A stretch of 31,539 bases of DNA from JANWLD01 sp036276695 (GTDB lineage: Bacteria > Patescibacteriota > Saccharimonadia > Saccharimonadales > 2-12-FULL-41-12). The translations under genes were made by a program, and so were the position numbers. Positions 1 through 6,524 of this stretch are shown in pieces. A model generated the notes under the pieces. The model did no database searches. It worked only from the letters and a program-made list of their open reading frames with translations, and was not told the DNA's origin. The stretch is taken from assembly GCA_036276695.1 (NCBI GenBank), contig DASUOI010000012.1, positions 1 to 31,539 of the forward strand, read 5' to 3'. Each line of letters starts with the position of its first letter. The stretch's first letter is position 1.

Positions 1-1
1 T

Positions 2-355
2 CAAAAAATACTTGCATCATATGATGATGAGTTGAGAGAGGGGGTCGTACACACAGCAAAACTTTTAAAAATTTTCGGATCGAAAGATGAGTTCAACTGG
101 ATATGGAATGCTCCTAAATGTCGGGTAGAAGCCAGAATTAAATTAAATTCCGCAAAATCAATAGTTTTGGCTGACCAAAAAATAAATTTAGAGGCAAATG
201 AAGAACTACTAGTTATGCGCTCTCATAAATATTCCGAGTCTTCTCTAACAAAACTACTTTCGGATGTAGGTTTTCGAACCGAACTGTTAACGACCACCAA
301 GAATCGCGATGAGATTTTAGCCATGGTCCAGCCAACTCGCTACAGTGTAGCCTGA
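2..355 (+). CDS. EgtD-like SAM-dependent methyltransferase, C-terminal fragment
   Basis: The frame is open from base 2 to a TGA at 353-355, so this is the last ~117 codons of a gene that begins outside the window. The visible part resembles the C-terminus of the EgtD/DUF2260 histidine N-alpha-methyltransferase-like family. It starts with an ILASYDD segment, then an FNWIWNAPKCRVEARI stretch where the family has the phrase describing its product-proximal beta strands. It ends with an 'S-x-K-Y-S' block (SHKYSES) followed by LLSDVGF. The SAM-binding half is not in view, so substrate and activity cannot be judged. It is convergent with the flavodoxin-family gene, with 1 nt between the stop codons. 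Family assignment is from remembered motif patterns and is moderately secure. Confidence 0.6.
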   Translation, partial: QKILASYDDELREGVVHTAKLLKIFGSKDEFNWIWNAPKCRVEARIKLNSAKSIVLADQKINLEANEELLVMRSHKYSESSLTKLLSDVGFRTELLTTTKNRDEILAMVQPTRYSVA

Positions 356-356
356 C

Positions 357-1088
357 TTATCTATACTCGGGGTTTTCAAAGTCGAAACGAGAACCGGCGT
401 CCCATTTACTACGCTGGTTGCCATGAGCAGGGAAGCCGTCGTTATCTTTCAGCATTTTAGCCATATGCATAAGGTTCCAGGTCATAAATGTGGTGTTGCG
501 GTTCGTGAAGTCATTATCTAGCCCGGCCTTTGTTCCGTCTTCTTGCTCGTCGCCATAGCTTGCACCGGGGCCTGCTTCACCAATCCACCCGGCATCTGCA
601 GCCGGCGGAATACTGTAGCCAATATGCTGCAGAGAATATAGAACGTCCATAGCACAATGTTTGATACCGTCTTCATTGCCGGTTATTAAGCAGCCTCCGG
701 CTTTACCATAATAAATATATTGGCCTTTTTTGTTTTGCTCGCCGGAGCTGGAATAAAGCCTTTCAATAACCTGCTTCATAACCGAACTGTTATCGCCCAA
801 CCAGATAGGGCCGGCAAGTACTAGTATGTCTGCCGGTTTAACATACTTTTCATATATATGAGGCCACTCATCCGTCTTCCAGCCTTGTTTGCGCATATCA
901 GGGTAGACGCCTGTTGCAATGTCATGGTCAATAGCCCTAATAACATCTGTCTTGATGCCATTCTTTTCCATTATATTCCGGCTGGCGTCAACCAATATCT
1001 GGGTGTGGCTTTTTTCCGGGGATTTCTTCAAAGTACAGTTTATAAACAGCGCCCTAAGCCCTTTAAAATCAGGATTTTTATTTATCAT
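357..1088 (-). CDS. Flavodoxin-family NAD(P)H-dependent oxidoreductase
   Basis: This 243-aa soluble protein has a flavodoxin-like fold of the NADPH-dependent FMN reductase type. It opens with a beta strand and phosphate-binding loop (LRALFINCTLKKSPEKSHT, about residues 11-29). It then has the GPIWLGDNSS segment (about 93-102) that normally contacts the flavin, followed by the GKAGGCLITGNEDG strand-loop. It probably binds FMN and reduces quinones or other acceptors in the cytoplasm. The start is ATG at 1088, preceded on the minus strand by a GGAAGG ribosome-binding site about 8 nt away. A TATAGT -10-like hexamer lies at 1115-1120 (minus). It is divergent from the sigma-like gene at 1179. The physiological substrate is unknown. 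Confidence 0.75.
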   Translation of the reverse strand: MINKNPDFKGLRALFINCTLKKSPEKSHTQILVDASRNIMEKNGIKTDVIRAIDHDIATGVYPDMRKQGWKTDEWPHIYEKYVKPADILVLAGPIWLGDNSSVMKQVIERLYSSSGEQNKKGQYIYYGKAGGCLITGNEDGIKHCAMDVLYSLQHIGYSIPPAADAGWIGEAGPGASYGDEQEDGTKAGLDNDFTNRNTTFMTWNLMHMAKMLKDNDGFPAHGNQRSKWDAGSRFDFENPEYR

Positions 1089-1138
1089 TCCAGCCGCCTT
1101 CCTAACACAAACTTACTATAACTATATTTTAGTACTCT

Positions 1139-1167
1139 TTGACGTATACGGCTAAAAGTGTTAAAAT
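1139..1167 (+). promoter_or_regulatory. Promoter of the sigma-region-4-like gene
   Basis: A -35 box TTGACG (1139-1144), a 17-nt spacer and a -10 box TAAAAT (1162-1167) are visible. The ATG at 1179 is 11 nt after the -10, which implies a 5' leader of only a few nucleotides. There is no Shine-Dalgarno sequence. Confidence 0.7.
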
Positions 1168-1178
1168 AGTAATTTCGT

Positions 1179-1886
1179 ATGAATCAAAAACAAGGCCAAC
1201 CTCCCAGCTTCGAGGTAGAACCAGGTTCAGAAAATATCCCGCACCATTCCGAACCCGGGCTAAGACTGGTCTCTTTAAGAGAATCTATTGCCACTGACTT
1301 TATGAACCCTCAAGCAGAATTAGAACAAACAGAAAAAGAAGAGTTTTTAAATCGTGCTTTAGGCCTGCTCAACGACAAAAACAGACAGCTTATTAATTTG
1401 CGGTTCGGCTTTGAGGAAGAGGCAGAAACGCAAGCATCTACAGCGCAAATAATGGGAGTCACCCGACAAAATGCGCATCAAATGGAAGCCAGAGCTTTAA
1501 AAGCCCTTGGCCAATTACTAGAACGAGATATAACAGAAGAGGGAATTGAACAGCAAGTCAGAGAGTCAACACCTATCGTAATAAGTTCGGACCCGGAAGT
1601 AAGAAGATATGCTAAAAACATAGGCTACGAAGTATATGGAAACCGATTAATAGGAATATTAAAAGAACTAGTCAGAATATCACTGCATGAAGAGCAACGA
1701 CACATAGTTCAAGATAGTGAAGACATGGAAAAAACTCTTTTACTGGAAAGATTATCCGGAATAAAAATACCCCGCGATATGTCAAAGTTGAGCCAAAAGG
1801 AAAAAAGATTGCTGGCTTCCAATATAGTTAAGACGATTTTAAAAAGGGCCGGGCATGAAGAAAAGCCTGAGCCTAGTGAAGATTAA
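1179..1886 (+). CDS. Sigma-70 region 4-like helix-turn-helix protein
   Basis: This 235-aa hydrophilic protein contains one recognisable domain, a sigma-70 region 4-like helix-turn-helix at about residues 55-115. The pattern 'LNDKNRQLINLRFGF...' is followed by the recognition segment TAQIMGVTRQNAHQMEARAL, as in the -35-binding domain of sigma factors. No region 2 (-10 binding and melting) is present, so it is not a complete sigma factor. The remaining ~120 residues are charged and unrecognised. It may be a sigma-like transcription regulator or a diverged partial sigma. It has its own good promoter and is nearly leaderless. Its stop lies 2 nt from the convergent pyrH stop. Confidence 0.65.
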   Translation: MNQKQGQPPSFEVEPGSENIPHHSEPGLRLVSLRESIATDFMNPQAELEQTEKEEFLNRALGLLNDKNRQLINLRFGFEEEAETQASTAQIMGVTRQNAHQMEARALKALGQLLERDITEEGIEQQVRESTPIVISSDPEVRRYAKNIGYEVYGNRLIGILKELVRISLHEEQRHIVQDSEDMEKTLLLERLSGIKIPRDMSKLSQKEKRLLASNIVKTILKRAGHEEKPEPSED

Positions 1887-1888
1887 AT

Positions 1889-2602
1889 CTAGCTTATTTT
1901 TGTACCGACATTTTTGCTGCTGACTGCAGCTTCGATATTACCCTGTTTTAGCGCGTCAAATATAAGGATGGGGATATTGTGCTCCATGGCCAGCCCCAAA
2001 GCAGCTTTGTCCATAATCTTAACGTCAGGGTTTTCAACCGCCTGCTGGAAGGTTAGAGACTCGTATTTTTTTGCTCCTGGGTTCTTAACGGGGTCTTTAT
2101 CGTAAACGCCATCAACCTTGGTAGCCTTTAATACTATGTCGCAATCAAGCTCTAAGGCCAGATTCACTGCGGCCGTATCAGTAGTAACATAAGGCCTGCC
2201 TGTTCCGCCGGCAAGTATGCAGGCCCGTCCTTTTTGCAGATGTTTGTTGGCAAGACGGTGGACGAATTTCTCAGCAACTTGATCGGCAAAAATATTGGAA
2301 AGACACCGGGTCCTAACACCTTGATCTTCAAAAACGTCTGTAAGTGCCAAAGCATTAATCATAGTCGCCAGCATACCCATATGATCAGCCGTAACCCTAT
2401 GAATGCCATGTCCGGCAATTTGCGCCCCTCGCACTATATTGCCGCCGCCGACCATAATGACAACTTGGTGACCGCTGTCTGATACTTTTTTTACTTCCCG
2501 AGCCAGCCAAACAGCATGCTCAGCATCAAAACCACTATCTTGACCGCCAGCCAGTTGTTCGCCGGAAATCTTTAGAAGTACTCGTTTATAAGAATTTGCC
2601 AC
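1889..2602 (-). CDS. pyrH: UMP kinase (uridylate kinase)
   Basis: PyrH phosphorylates UMP to UDP with ATP and is an essential step of pyrimidine nucleotide synthesis. It acts as a cytoplasmic hexamer of the amino-acid-kinase fold. Visible motifs are the N-terminal KRVLLKISGEQLAGG, the VGGGNIVRGA loop, and the C-terminal KVDGVYDKDPVKNP segment with IMDKAALGLA. The longest open frame reaches 2638. I place the start at the GTG at 2602 (237 aa) because family proteins begin just before the KR-x-LLK strand. A TTGTGT-16-TAAAAT promoter also lies 8 nt upstream of this GTG, and there is no ribosome-binding site. Convergent with the sigma-like gene and divergent from argC. Confidence 0.93.
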   Translation of the reverse strand: MANSYKRVLLKISGEQLAGGQDSGFDAEHAVWLAREVKKVSDSGHQVVIMVGGGNIVRGAQIAGHGIHRVTADHMGMLATMINALALTDVFEDQGVRTRCLSNIFADQVAEKFVHRLANKHLQKGRACILAGGTGRPYVTTDTAAVNLALELDCDIVLKATKVDGVYDKDPVKNPGAKKYESLTFQQAVENPDVKIMDKAALGLAMEHNIPILIFDALKQGNIEAAVSSKNVGTKIS

Positions 2603-2610
2603 TAGCAAGT

Positions 2611-2638
2611 ATTTTATCAGAAAGCACCGGACACACAA
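2611..2638 (-). promoter_or_regulatory. Predicted leaderless promoter of pyrH
   Basis: Read on the minus strand: TTGTGT (2638-2633), a 16-nt spacer and TAAAAT (2616-2611), then 8 nt to the GTG at 2602. The longer upstream ORF extension would have to be translated from within the promoter, which argues against it. Confidence 0.6.
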
Positions 2639-2663
2639 TATAGCAGATAATTTTTATACACAT

Positions 2664-2693
2664 TTGGAAACATTCATAGAAATATGTCAAAAT
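2664..2693 (+). promoter_or_regulatory. Predicted leaderless promoter of the argC homologue
   Basis: TTGGAA (2664-2669), an 18-nt spacer and CAAAAT (2688-2693), followed after 6 nt by the ATG at 2700. The TTG at 2664 that could extend the reading frame is better read as part of this -35 box. Confidence 0.5.
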
Positions 2694-2699
2694 ACCTTC

Positions 2700-3662
2700 A
2701 TGAGTAGAGGTGTTGATGTTGCAGTCCTAGGAGCTAACAACGGATTTATTGGAATAGAAGCAGCTGAAACCTTAAGGGGGCACCCATATGTAGATAGAGT
2801 GCTCACGCCGCCAAGTGAGGAGCTCGATCAATTCGAAGGAGCAGATGTGGTATTTTCAGCTCTGCCTCACGGAATATCGGCTCAGTATGTTGAAAAGTTT
2901 TCGGGTTTAGGCAGTATGGTTGTTGATTTCTCCGGGGACCTAAGATTCCAAACAGCAGAGGAGTACAAAAGAGCATACCAAGTTGATGAGCACCCGGCTC
3001 CTAGCGTCTTATCCGTACCGTATGGTTTGCCCGAGCATCATCGGGACCAGTTAAAAGGACGATCTATAGCAGCTGTACCGGGGTGTTATCCGACAGGATC
3101 ACTTTTACCTTTGCAACCATTAGTAGAAGCCGGGCTTTTAGAGCGCGAGCCAATGATAGTAATAGATGCAGACTCAGCTGTAAGCGGAGCTGGCAATAAC
3201 CCGTCAAAAACAACTCACTTTATGAATGTATCAGGTAATGCCACTCCATATAATACGGGTAATGTTCATAGGCATGTACCGGAAATTGAACAATTTTTAA
3301 ACGGAAGATCTGTTTTCTTTTCGCCAATGATAATACCGATAGAGCAAGGCATGGTAATACGCATAAACGTCAGTCTTGTAGAAGGCACCGATGTAGAAGA
3401 TGTACAAGAAGTACTTGCAGGCACATACACGGATGAGCCCTTTGTCCATGTCTTAGAAGACGGGCGAGTTCCTTCAGCGAAAGATACCGCTCGTACCGAC
3501 GAATGTCATATTGGAGCTGTAGGGGTGGGGCGGACAGTCCAGCTGATAAGCACCTTGGATAATCTTAGAAAAGGCGGCTCCAGCCAAGGAGTTCATGTAT
3601 TCAACCTCATGAGAGGGTACCCGGAAACTGCCGGATTAACTCCAAAAGCTTCAATGCGGTAA
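2700..3662 (+). CDS. argC: N-acetyl-gamma-glutamyl-phosphate reductase family protein (ArgC-like)
   Basis: ArgC reduces N-acetylglutamyl phosphate to the semialdehyde with NADPH, the third step of arginine/ornithine synthesis. The 320-aa product has a Rossmann start (VAVLGANNGFIG), the ALPHG strand end, the catalytic-cysteine motif PGCYPTG (Cys about residue 129), the GNVHRHVPEI segment with the conserved His and Glu, and the family-like ending FNLMRGYPETAGL. It therefore looks catalytically complete. The start is the ATG at 2700, fixed by the promoter spacing. No other arginine genes are in the window, so it is an isolated copy. The LysW-dependent lysine/arginine variant and other phospho-acyl substrates cannot be excluded. 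Confidence 0.82.
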   Translation: MSRGVDVAVLGANNGFIGIEAAETLRGHPYVDRVLTPPSEELDQFEGADVVFSALPHGISAQYVEKFSGLGSMVVDFSGDLRFQTAEEYKRAYQVDEHPAPSVLSVPYGLPEHHRDQLKGRSIAAVPGCYPTGSLLPLQPLVEAGLLEREPMIVIDADSAVSGAGNNPSKTTHFMNVSGNATPYNTGNVHRHVPEIEQFLNGRSVFFSPMIIPIEQGMVIRINVSLVEGTDVEDVQEVLAGTYTDEPFVHVLEDGRVPSAKDTARTDECHIGAVGVGRTVQLISTLDNLRKGGSSQGVHVFNLMRGYPETAGLTPKASMR

Positions 3663-3685
3663 CCATTTGTCAATGCTCGCAATGC

Positions 3686-3691
3686 TACAAT
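3686..3691 (+). promoter_or_regulatory. -10 box of small ORF A
   Basis: TACAAT at 3686-3691 is followed by exactly 7 nt and then the ATG at 3699, the same geometry as small ORF B. A TTGTCA lies at 3667-3672 but only 13 nt upstream of the -10, so the -35 is uncertain. Confidence 0.4.
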
Positions 3692-3698
3692 GATATTG

Positions 3699-3869
3699 AT
3701 GTTTATCACGGCTAATGCACTTGAGCGAAAGATGCAATTTCTCGATGAGCAACGCACTGAGTCGTATCAAGAATACGATGAAGGAGTAGCGCAAACGAAA
3801 ATTGTATATTGCGCCAAGAGAGGCTTACAAAAACGGACTTTGTCCGTTTTGGGAAGGCTCGGTGCATAG
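3699..3869 (+). CDS. Small protein A, 56 aa, paralogue of the ORF at 28504-28674
   Basis: A 56-codon ORF from ATG 3699 to TAG 3867-3869. Its product aligns without gaps over the full length with the 56-aa ORF on the minus strand at 28504-28674, with 25 of 56 residues identical. Conserved blocks include ALE (7-9), QRTE (18-21), EGVA (28-31), CAK (38-40) and RT (46-47). Seven of the 25 conserved residues use different synonymous codons, which points to selection on protein sequence. The product is basic and hydrophilic, with no signal peptide or membrane span and one conserved Cys38. There is no ribosome-binding site, and the -10 box is 7 nt before the ATG. The stop lies 2 nt before the GTG start of xth, so translational coupling is likely. 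Function unknown. A 9-bp inverted repeat at 3830-3850 lies within the coding sequence. Confidence 0.72.
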   Translation: MFITANALERKMQFLDEQRTESYQEYDEGVAQTKIVYCAKRGLQKRTLSVLGRLGA

Positions 3870-3871
3870 TC

Positions 3872-4669
3872 GTGAGGATTTATTCTTGGAATGTAAATGG
3901 CATAAGAGCAGTACATAATAAAAAAATGTTCGTACCTTTTGTTGAAAAACATAAACCGGATATCCTATGCCTGCAGGAAACCAAAGCTCAGCAAGGCCAA
4001 AGCGAGGTAGACCTGCCTGAATATGAAGAATACTGGAATTCGGCCGAGAAAAAAGGTTATTCAGGCACGGCTATATTTACCAAGCACAAACCGAAAGCCG
4101 TTATAAACGGTTTGACTAAGGAGATCTCAACAAAATACGGACTAGTAGCCGATGGATACGGAGACCCTAACACGGAGGGCAGGGTAATCACGGCGGAATT
4201 TGAAAAGTTTTTTGTCGTCACTGTTTATACGCCAAATGCTAAAGACGATTTATCCCGAGTCCCGCTTAGACACAAGCAATGGGATCCGGCTTTCTTAGCT
4301 TATTGTAAGGAATTGGAGAAAAAGAAACCTGTAATTTTTTGTGGGGATTTAAATGTTGCCCATACCGAGGACGACCTTGCCAGACCGCAACCGAATATAG
4401 GGAAGAAAGGCTTTACAGACGAAGAAAGAGAGGGCTTCCAAAACTTTGTAGACGGCGGATTTGTGGATACATTCCGCATGTTCACTCAAGGCAATGGGCA
4501 CTACACATGGTGGACGCACTGGGCTAATGCAAGAGCCAGAAATGTTGGCTGGCGTATAGATTATTTCTTAGTATCCGAGTCATTAAAAAACAAAGTAAAG
4601 TCGGCCAAAATCCATGCGGATGTAATGGGGTCCGACCACTGCCCGGTCAGCATTGAGTTAGAACTATGA
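3872..4669 (+). CDS. xth: Exodeoxyribonuclease III (AP endonuclease)
   Basis: This is an Mg2+-dependent apurinic/apyrimidinic endonuclease and 3'-5' exonuclease of the EEP superfamily, acting in base excision repair. The 265-aa product has all the expected motifs: SWNVNGIRA (Asn about 8), LCLQETKAQ (catalytic Glu about 36), GDLNVAHTEDDLARP, WRIDYFLVS and GSDHCPV (catalytic Asp-His). The longest frame opens at 3809, but the family N-terminus begins at the GTG at 3872 (VRIYSWN). That GTG is 2 nt after the stop of small ORF A and about 14 nt after a GGGAAGG stretch. Its stop overlaps the start of the HAD gene by 4 nt (ATGA). Confidence 0.93.
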   Translation: MRIYSWNVNGIRAVHNKKMFVPFVEKHKPDILCLQETKAQQGQSEVDLPEYEEYWNSAEKKGYSGTAIFTKHKPKAVINGLTKEISTKYGLVADGYGDPNTEGRVITAEFEKFFVVTVYTPNAKDDLSRVPLRHKQWDPAFLAYCKELEKKKPVIFCGDLNVAHTEDDLARPQPNIGKKGFTDEEREGFQNFVDGGFVDTFRMFTQGNGHYTWWTHWANARARNVGWRIDYFLVSESLKNKVKSAKIHADVMGSDHCPVSIELEL

Positions 4670-5385
4670 AAAAGTTCGCTGTTTTTGACTTCGATGGGAC
4701 ACTGATAAGATGGCAGCTTTATCATTCCATTTTTGACCAGTTGAAAAACATTAATCGCATTGAAAATCAGGGTCTAGAAAACGTCAGACAAGCGCGGTTG
4801 CTTTGGAAAACCCGTACCTCAGAAAACTCTTATAAAAATTATGAGAACGCGCTTATTGAAGTTTTTGACAAAGCTATAACAAAGATAGACTATTCCGTAT
4901 ATGAAGAAATGACGGAAGAAGTATTCCAAGAGCATAGAGACCAAGTCTACACTTACACTCGAGGACTAATCAAAGAGCTCAAAGACAAAGGTTATATGCT
5001 TTTTGCTATATCGGGTTCGCCCCGGGAGGTTGTAGAAAAAGTTGCTAAATATTGGGGTTTTGACGATTGGATAGCGTCGGAATACGAAGTAGAGAACAAC
5101 AAGATTACCGGAACTAAAAAGTTTGGGTTTATAAATAAAGATAAATCGGTTGATTATTTCGTAGATAAATACAATCTTTCATACAAGGAAAGCTACGGGG
5201 TCGGTGACAGCGAGTCGGATATAAAAATGTTGAAGAAGGTGGAAAAACCCATAGCCTTTAACCCGTCTAAGGAACTGTTTGTCTATGCCTGCAAAAACCA
5301 CTGGGAAATAGCAGTAGAGCGCAAAAACGTAGTTTACGAGCTTAAATATAAAAACGGTGAATATTCACTTCTTGACAAAAGTTAA
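4666..5385 (+). CDS. HAD-superfamily subfamily IB phosphatase (SerB-like)
   Basis: A 239-aa cytoplasmic HAD hydrolase. Motif I is FDFDGTL, with the nucleophile and acid/base aspartates at residues 8 and 10. Motif II is the serine in FAISGSPREVV, followed by a lysine (motif III) before the motif IV acidic pair in GVGDSESDIKML. The IB layout, with a helical cap between motifs I and II and 'SGSP', is that of phosphoserine-phosphatase-like and CDP-lipid phosphatase-like enzymes. The substrate cannot be assigned. The start overlaps the xth stop by 4 nt, so the two are co-translated. The -35 box of the next promoter lies within its last codons. Confidence 0.85.
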   Translation: MKKFAVFDFDGTLIRWQLYHSIFDQLKNINRIENQGLENVRQARLLWKTRTSENSYKNYENALIEVFDKAITKIDYSVYEEMTEEVFQEHRDQVYTYTRGLIKELKDKGYMLFAISGSPREVVEKVAKYWGFDDWIASEYEVENNKITGTKKFGFINKDKSVDYFVDKYNLSYKESYGVGDSESDIKMLKKVEKPIAFNPSKELFVYACKNHWEIAVERKNVVYELKYKNGEYSLLDKS

Positions 5386-5400
5386 ATTGAAGCATAATAT
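5372..5400 (+). promoter_or_regulatory. Promoter of the Leu-attenuated unit
   Basis: TTGACA (5372-5377, inside the end of the HAD gene), a 17-nt spacer and TAATAT (5395-5400). The leader peptide ATG at 5410 follows after 9 nt, so the transcript is predicted to begin at or next to the leader start codon. Confidence 0.7.
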
Positions 5401-5409
5401 TTACAATTG

Positions 5410-5487
5410 ATGATTTTAACTATAGCGAAGCAATTAGGACTACTCCTCGGCCTTAAAGGGCTGTGCTTCAATATGGTTGAAGCCTAG
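5410..5487 (+). CDS. Leucine-rich attenuator leader peptide (25 aa)
   Basis: The ORF runs from ATG 5410 to TAG 5485-5487 and encodes 25 residues, 7 of them leucine. They are concentrated in the core QLGLLLGLKGL, which uses five different Leu codons (TTA, CTA, CTC, CTT, CTG). It starts within a few nucleotides of the predicted transcription start and is followed by mutually exclusive hairpins and an intrinsic terminator before the next gene. This is the classic arrangement of leader-peptide attenuation. Ribosome stalling on Leu codons under shortage of charged tRNA-Leu would favour the antiterminator. No biochemical role of the peptide itself is implied. Confidence 0.82.
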   Translation: MILTIAKQLGLLLGLKGLCFNMVEA

Positions 5488-5553
5488 CCTCGATTTAAAA
5501 GATCGAGTTTAGCGCAGTCCAAAACAAATCAGGCTTTAACCGCCTGATTTTTT
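5458..5553 (+). promoter_or_regulatory. Leu attenuator: competing RNA helices
   Basis: Three mutually exclusive pairings can be read. The antiterminator pairs GCCT (5487-5490) and GATTT (5492-5496), with one bulged C, to AAATCAGGC (5526-5534). Its 5' arm starts at the last base of the leader stop codon, and its 3' arm is the 5' arm of the terminator. A competing hairpin CTCGAT (5489-5494)/ATCGAG (5502-5507) and an outer helix GGGCTGTGC (5458-5466)/GCGCAGTCC (5512-5520, with two G-U pairs) would block antitermination. Helices were found by eye; no energies were calculated. Confidence 0.72.
5527..5553 (+). terminator. Intrinsic terminator of the Leu attenuator
   Basis: An 8-bp stem AATCAGGC (5527-5534)/GCCTGATT (5542-5549) with a 7-nt loop runs into six consecutive T (5548-5553). 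Confidence 0.88.
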
Positions 5554-5578
5554 AATTATTTATTAATGAGGATAAAAA

Positions 5579-5986
5579 ATGGGAAAAACAATTACACAAC
5601 CTAGAACGCCTGAGAACCGCGGTTTCCACATAGATGTCACGAGTAGTTATGCTTTAGACAAAATGGGTTTTGACGATCCTGAGCTAGCCCGAGAAGTAAT
5701 AGGAAGTATAAAAAAAGGCAAAAAAAGAGTTTGGGGATTTCAAGCAGTACAAATCATACCTGTCGAGGAAGAACCAAAAGAACAAAAAACACAAACTGAT
5801 TTGCAGATGGAAGAAGCTGAACGGGCAGGTACGATAGACGGCTGGCCATTGAATCCGGATAGCTACGCGCCGAACGGCAAGGTTAAAGGCGAATTAGAAA
5901 TAAGGGGAATGGTGCCCGGGGGAATACCGTCAGTAAAAGTAGAAACCGTGCCCGAAGAAATACCGCCATATCTTAATATTCCTTGA
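5579..5986 (+). CDS. Orphan 135-aa protein under leucine attenuation
   Basis: I do not recognise this protein. It is hydrophilic, with no signal peptide or membrane span. It has a mixed-charge first half (a SIKKGKKRVWGFQAVQIIPVEEE segment split between basic and acidic residues) and a proline/glycine-rich tail ending PPYLNIP. Leucine is scarce (6 of 135), although its expression is predicted to rise on leucine shortage. That fits a protein meant to be made when Leu-tRNA is low, but the sample is small. The ATG at 5579 follows a GAGGA ribosome-binding site, unlike the leaderless genes nearby. The -35 box of the next promoter overlaps its stop codon, so it is a single-gene unit. Confidence 0.8.
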   Translation: MGKTITQPRTPENRGFHIDVTSSYALDKMGFDDPELAREVIGSIKKGKKRVWGFQAVQIIPVEEEPKEQKTQTDLQMEEAERAGTIDGWPLNPDSYAPNGKVKGELEIRGMVPGGIPSVKVETVPEEIPPYLNIP

Positions 5987-6011
5987 CACAACCTCGCTAC
6001 ACTGCAAATAT
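5983..6011 (+). promoter_or_regulatory. Promoter of the Ile-attenuated ridA-ilvA operon
   Basis: TTGACA (5983-5988, overlapping the previous stop codon), a 17-nt spacer and AAATAT (6006-6011), then 7 nt to the leader ATG at 6019. Confidence 0.68.
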
Positions 6012-6018
6012 ATTAAGT

Positions 6019-6075
6019 ATGAGCAATCATCTAATAATGAATGGAATGATTATTACTCCCGGAGGACGCGGGTAA
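6019..6075 (+). CDS. Isoleucine-containing attenuator leader peptide (18 aa)
   Basis: ATG 6019 to TAA 6073-6075 encodes MSNHLIMNGMIITPGGRG. There are three Ile codons (ATA and a tandem ATT ATT at 6049-6054), one Leu and one Thr. The stop codon sits exactly at the 2-nt bulge of the antiterminator. A ribosome finishing the peptide would therefore disrupt it, whereas one stalled at the Ile pair would leave it free. The downstream operon encodes threonine deaminase, the committed step to isoleucine, matching the control amino acid. It is clearly related to the Val leader at 8065. Confidence 0.85.
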   Translation: MSNHLIMNGMIITPGGRG

Positions 6076-6126
6076 GCTTATAATTTATTGAGAAAATAAG
6101 CTCCCGCTAAACAAGCGGGAGTTTTT
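6056..6126 (+). promoter_or_regulatory. Ile attenuator: competing RNA helices
   Basis: A four-segment arrangement is visible. Segment 1 is CTCCCG (6056-6061), segment 2 GCGGG (6068-6072) plus AGCTTAT (6075-6081), segment 3 ATAAGCTCCCGC (6096-6107) and segment 4 AGCGGGAG (6114-6121). Segments 2:3 form a 12-bp antiterminator with a TA bulge. Segments 3:4 form the terminator. Segment 1 copies the sequence of segment 3, so 1:2 can form when the leader is fully translated. This is the trp-operon logic. Confidence 0.82.
6101..6126 (+). terminator. Intrinsic terminator of the Ile attenuator
   Basis: A perfect 8-bp stem CTCCCGCT (6101-6108)/AGCGGGAG (6114-6121) with a 5-nt loop, followed by five T (6122-6126). 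Confidence 0.93.
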
Positions 6127-6142
6127 AATTTAGGAGCAAATT

Positions 6143-6523
6143 ATGACAGGAATAAAAAATAAATCTTTCGGACCCTACAGCCCCATAGTGCAAGCCGGGA
6201 ACCATTATTATATTTCCGGGCAGGTAGGAGTTGACCCGGCCACAAAAAAAGCATCTTCAAATATAGACGATCAGACAAAACAGGTGATGAAAAACCTTGA
6301 GGCGGTATTGGAATCAAGGAATTTATCATTATCTAACCTGGTTAAGACAACCATTTATCTGAAGAACATAGCGGATTTTGACGCTGTGAATAAAATTTAT
6401 GAAAGCTTTTTTGACCAAAATTCACCCAGACCCTCCAGGGCATGCGTGGAGGTAAGCAGTCTGCCAAACGTAGCTGATAAGGAGCTTCTAATAGAAATAG
6501 AAGCTGTGGCTTATAAGGAATAG
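6143..6523 (+). CDS. ridA: RidA family enamine/imine deaminase
   Basis: RidA hydrolyses the reactive 2-aminoacrylate/2-aminocrotonate intermediates released by threonine and serine dehydratases, preventing damage to PLP enzymes. The 126-aa product has the normal YjgF/Rid length and landmarks. These are an N-terminal SFGPYSPIVQAGNHYYISGQVGVDP split over residues 8-32, the VVKTTIYLKNIADF-like strand, and the active-site Arg in SPRPSRACVEVSSLP (about 95-109). It ends with the ELLIEIEAVA strand. It starts at an ATG 8 nt after GGAG and is 1 nt upstream of ilvA. This is functionally logical, because IlvA generates the RidA substrate. Confidence 0.95.
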   Translation: MTGIKNKSFGPYSPIVQAGNHYYISGQVGVDPATKKASSNIDDQTKQVMKNLEAVLESRNLSLSNLVKTTIYLKNIADFDAVNKIYESFFDQNSPRPSRACVEVSSLPNVADKELLIEIEAVAYKE

Positions 6524-6524
6524 T

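Noticed and set aside
2603..2638. N-terminal extension of pyrH from 2638
   Set aside because: It would be translated from inside the predicted promoter, and UMP kinases begin close to the GTG at 2602.
2664..2699. N-terminal extension of the argC homologue from a TTG at 2664
   Set aside because: The extra residues have no family counterpart, and the TTG is part of a -35-like box spaced correctly to a -10 just before ATG 2700.
3830..3850. Hairpin AAAACGGAC/GTCCGTTTT as a terminator before xth
   Set aside because: It lies inside the coding sequence of small ORF A and is followed by GGGAAGG, not a T run, and it would cut xth off from its promoter.
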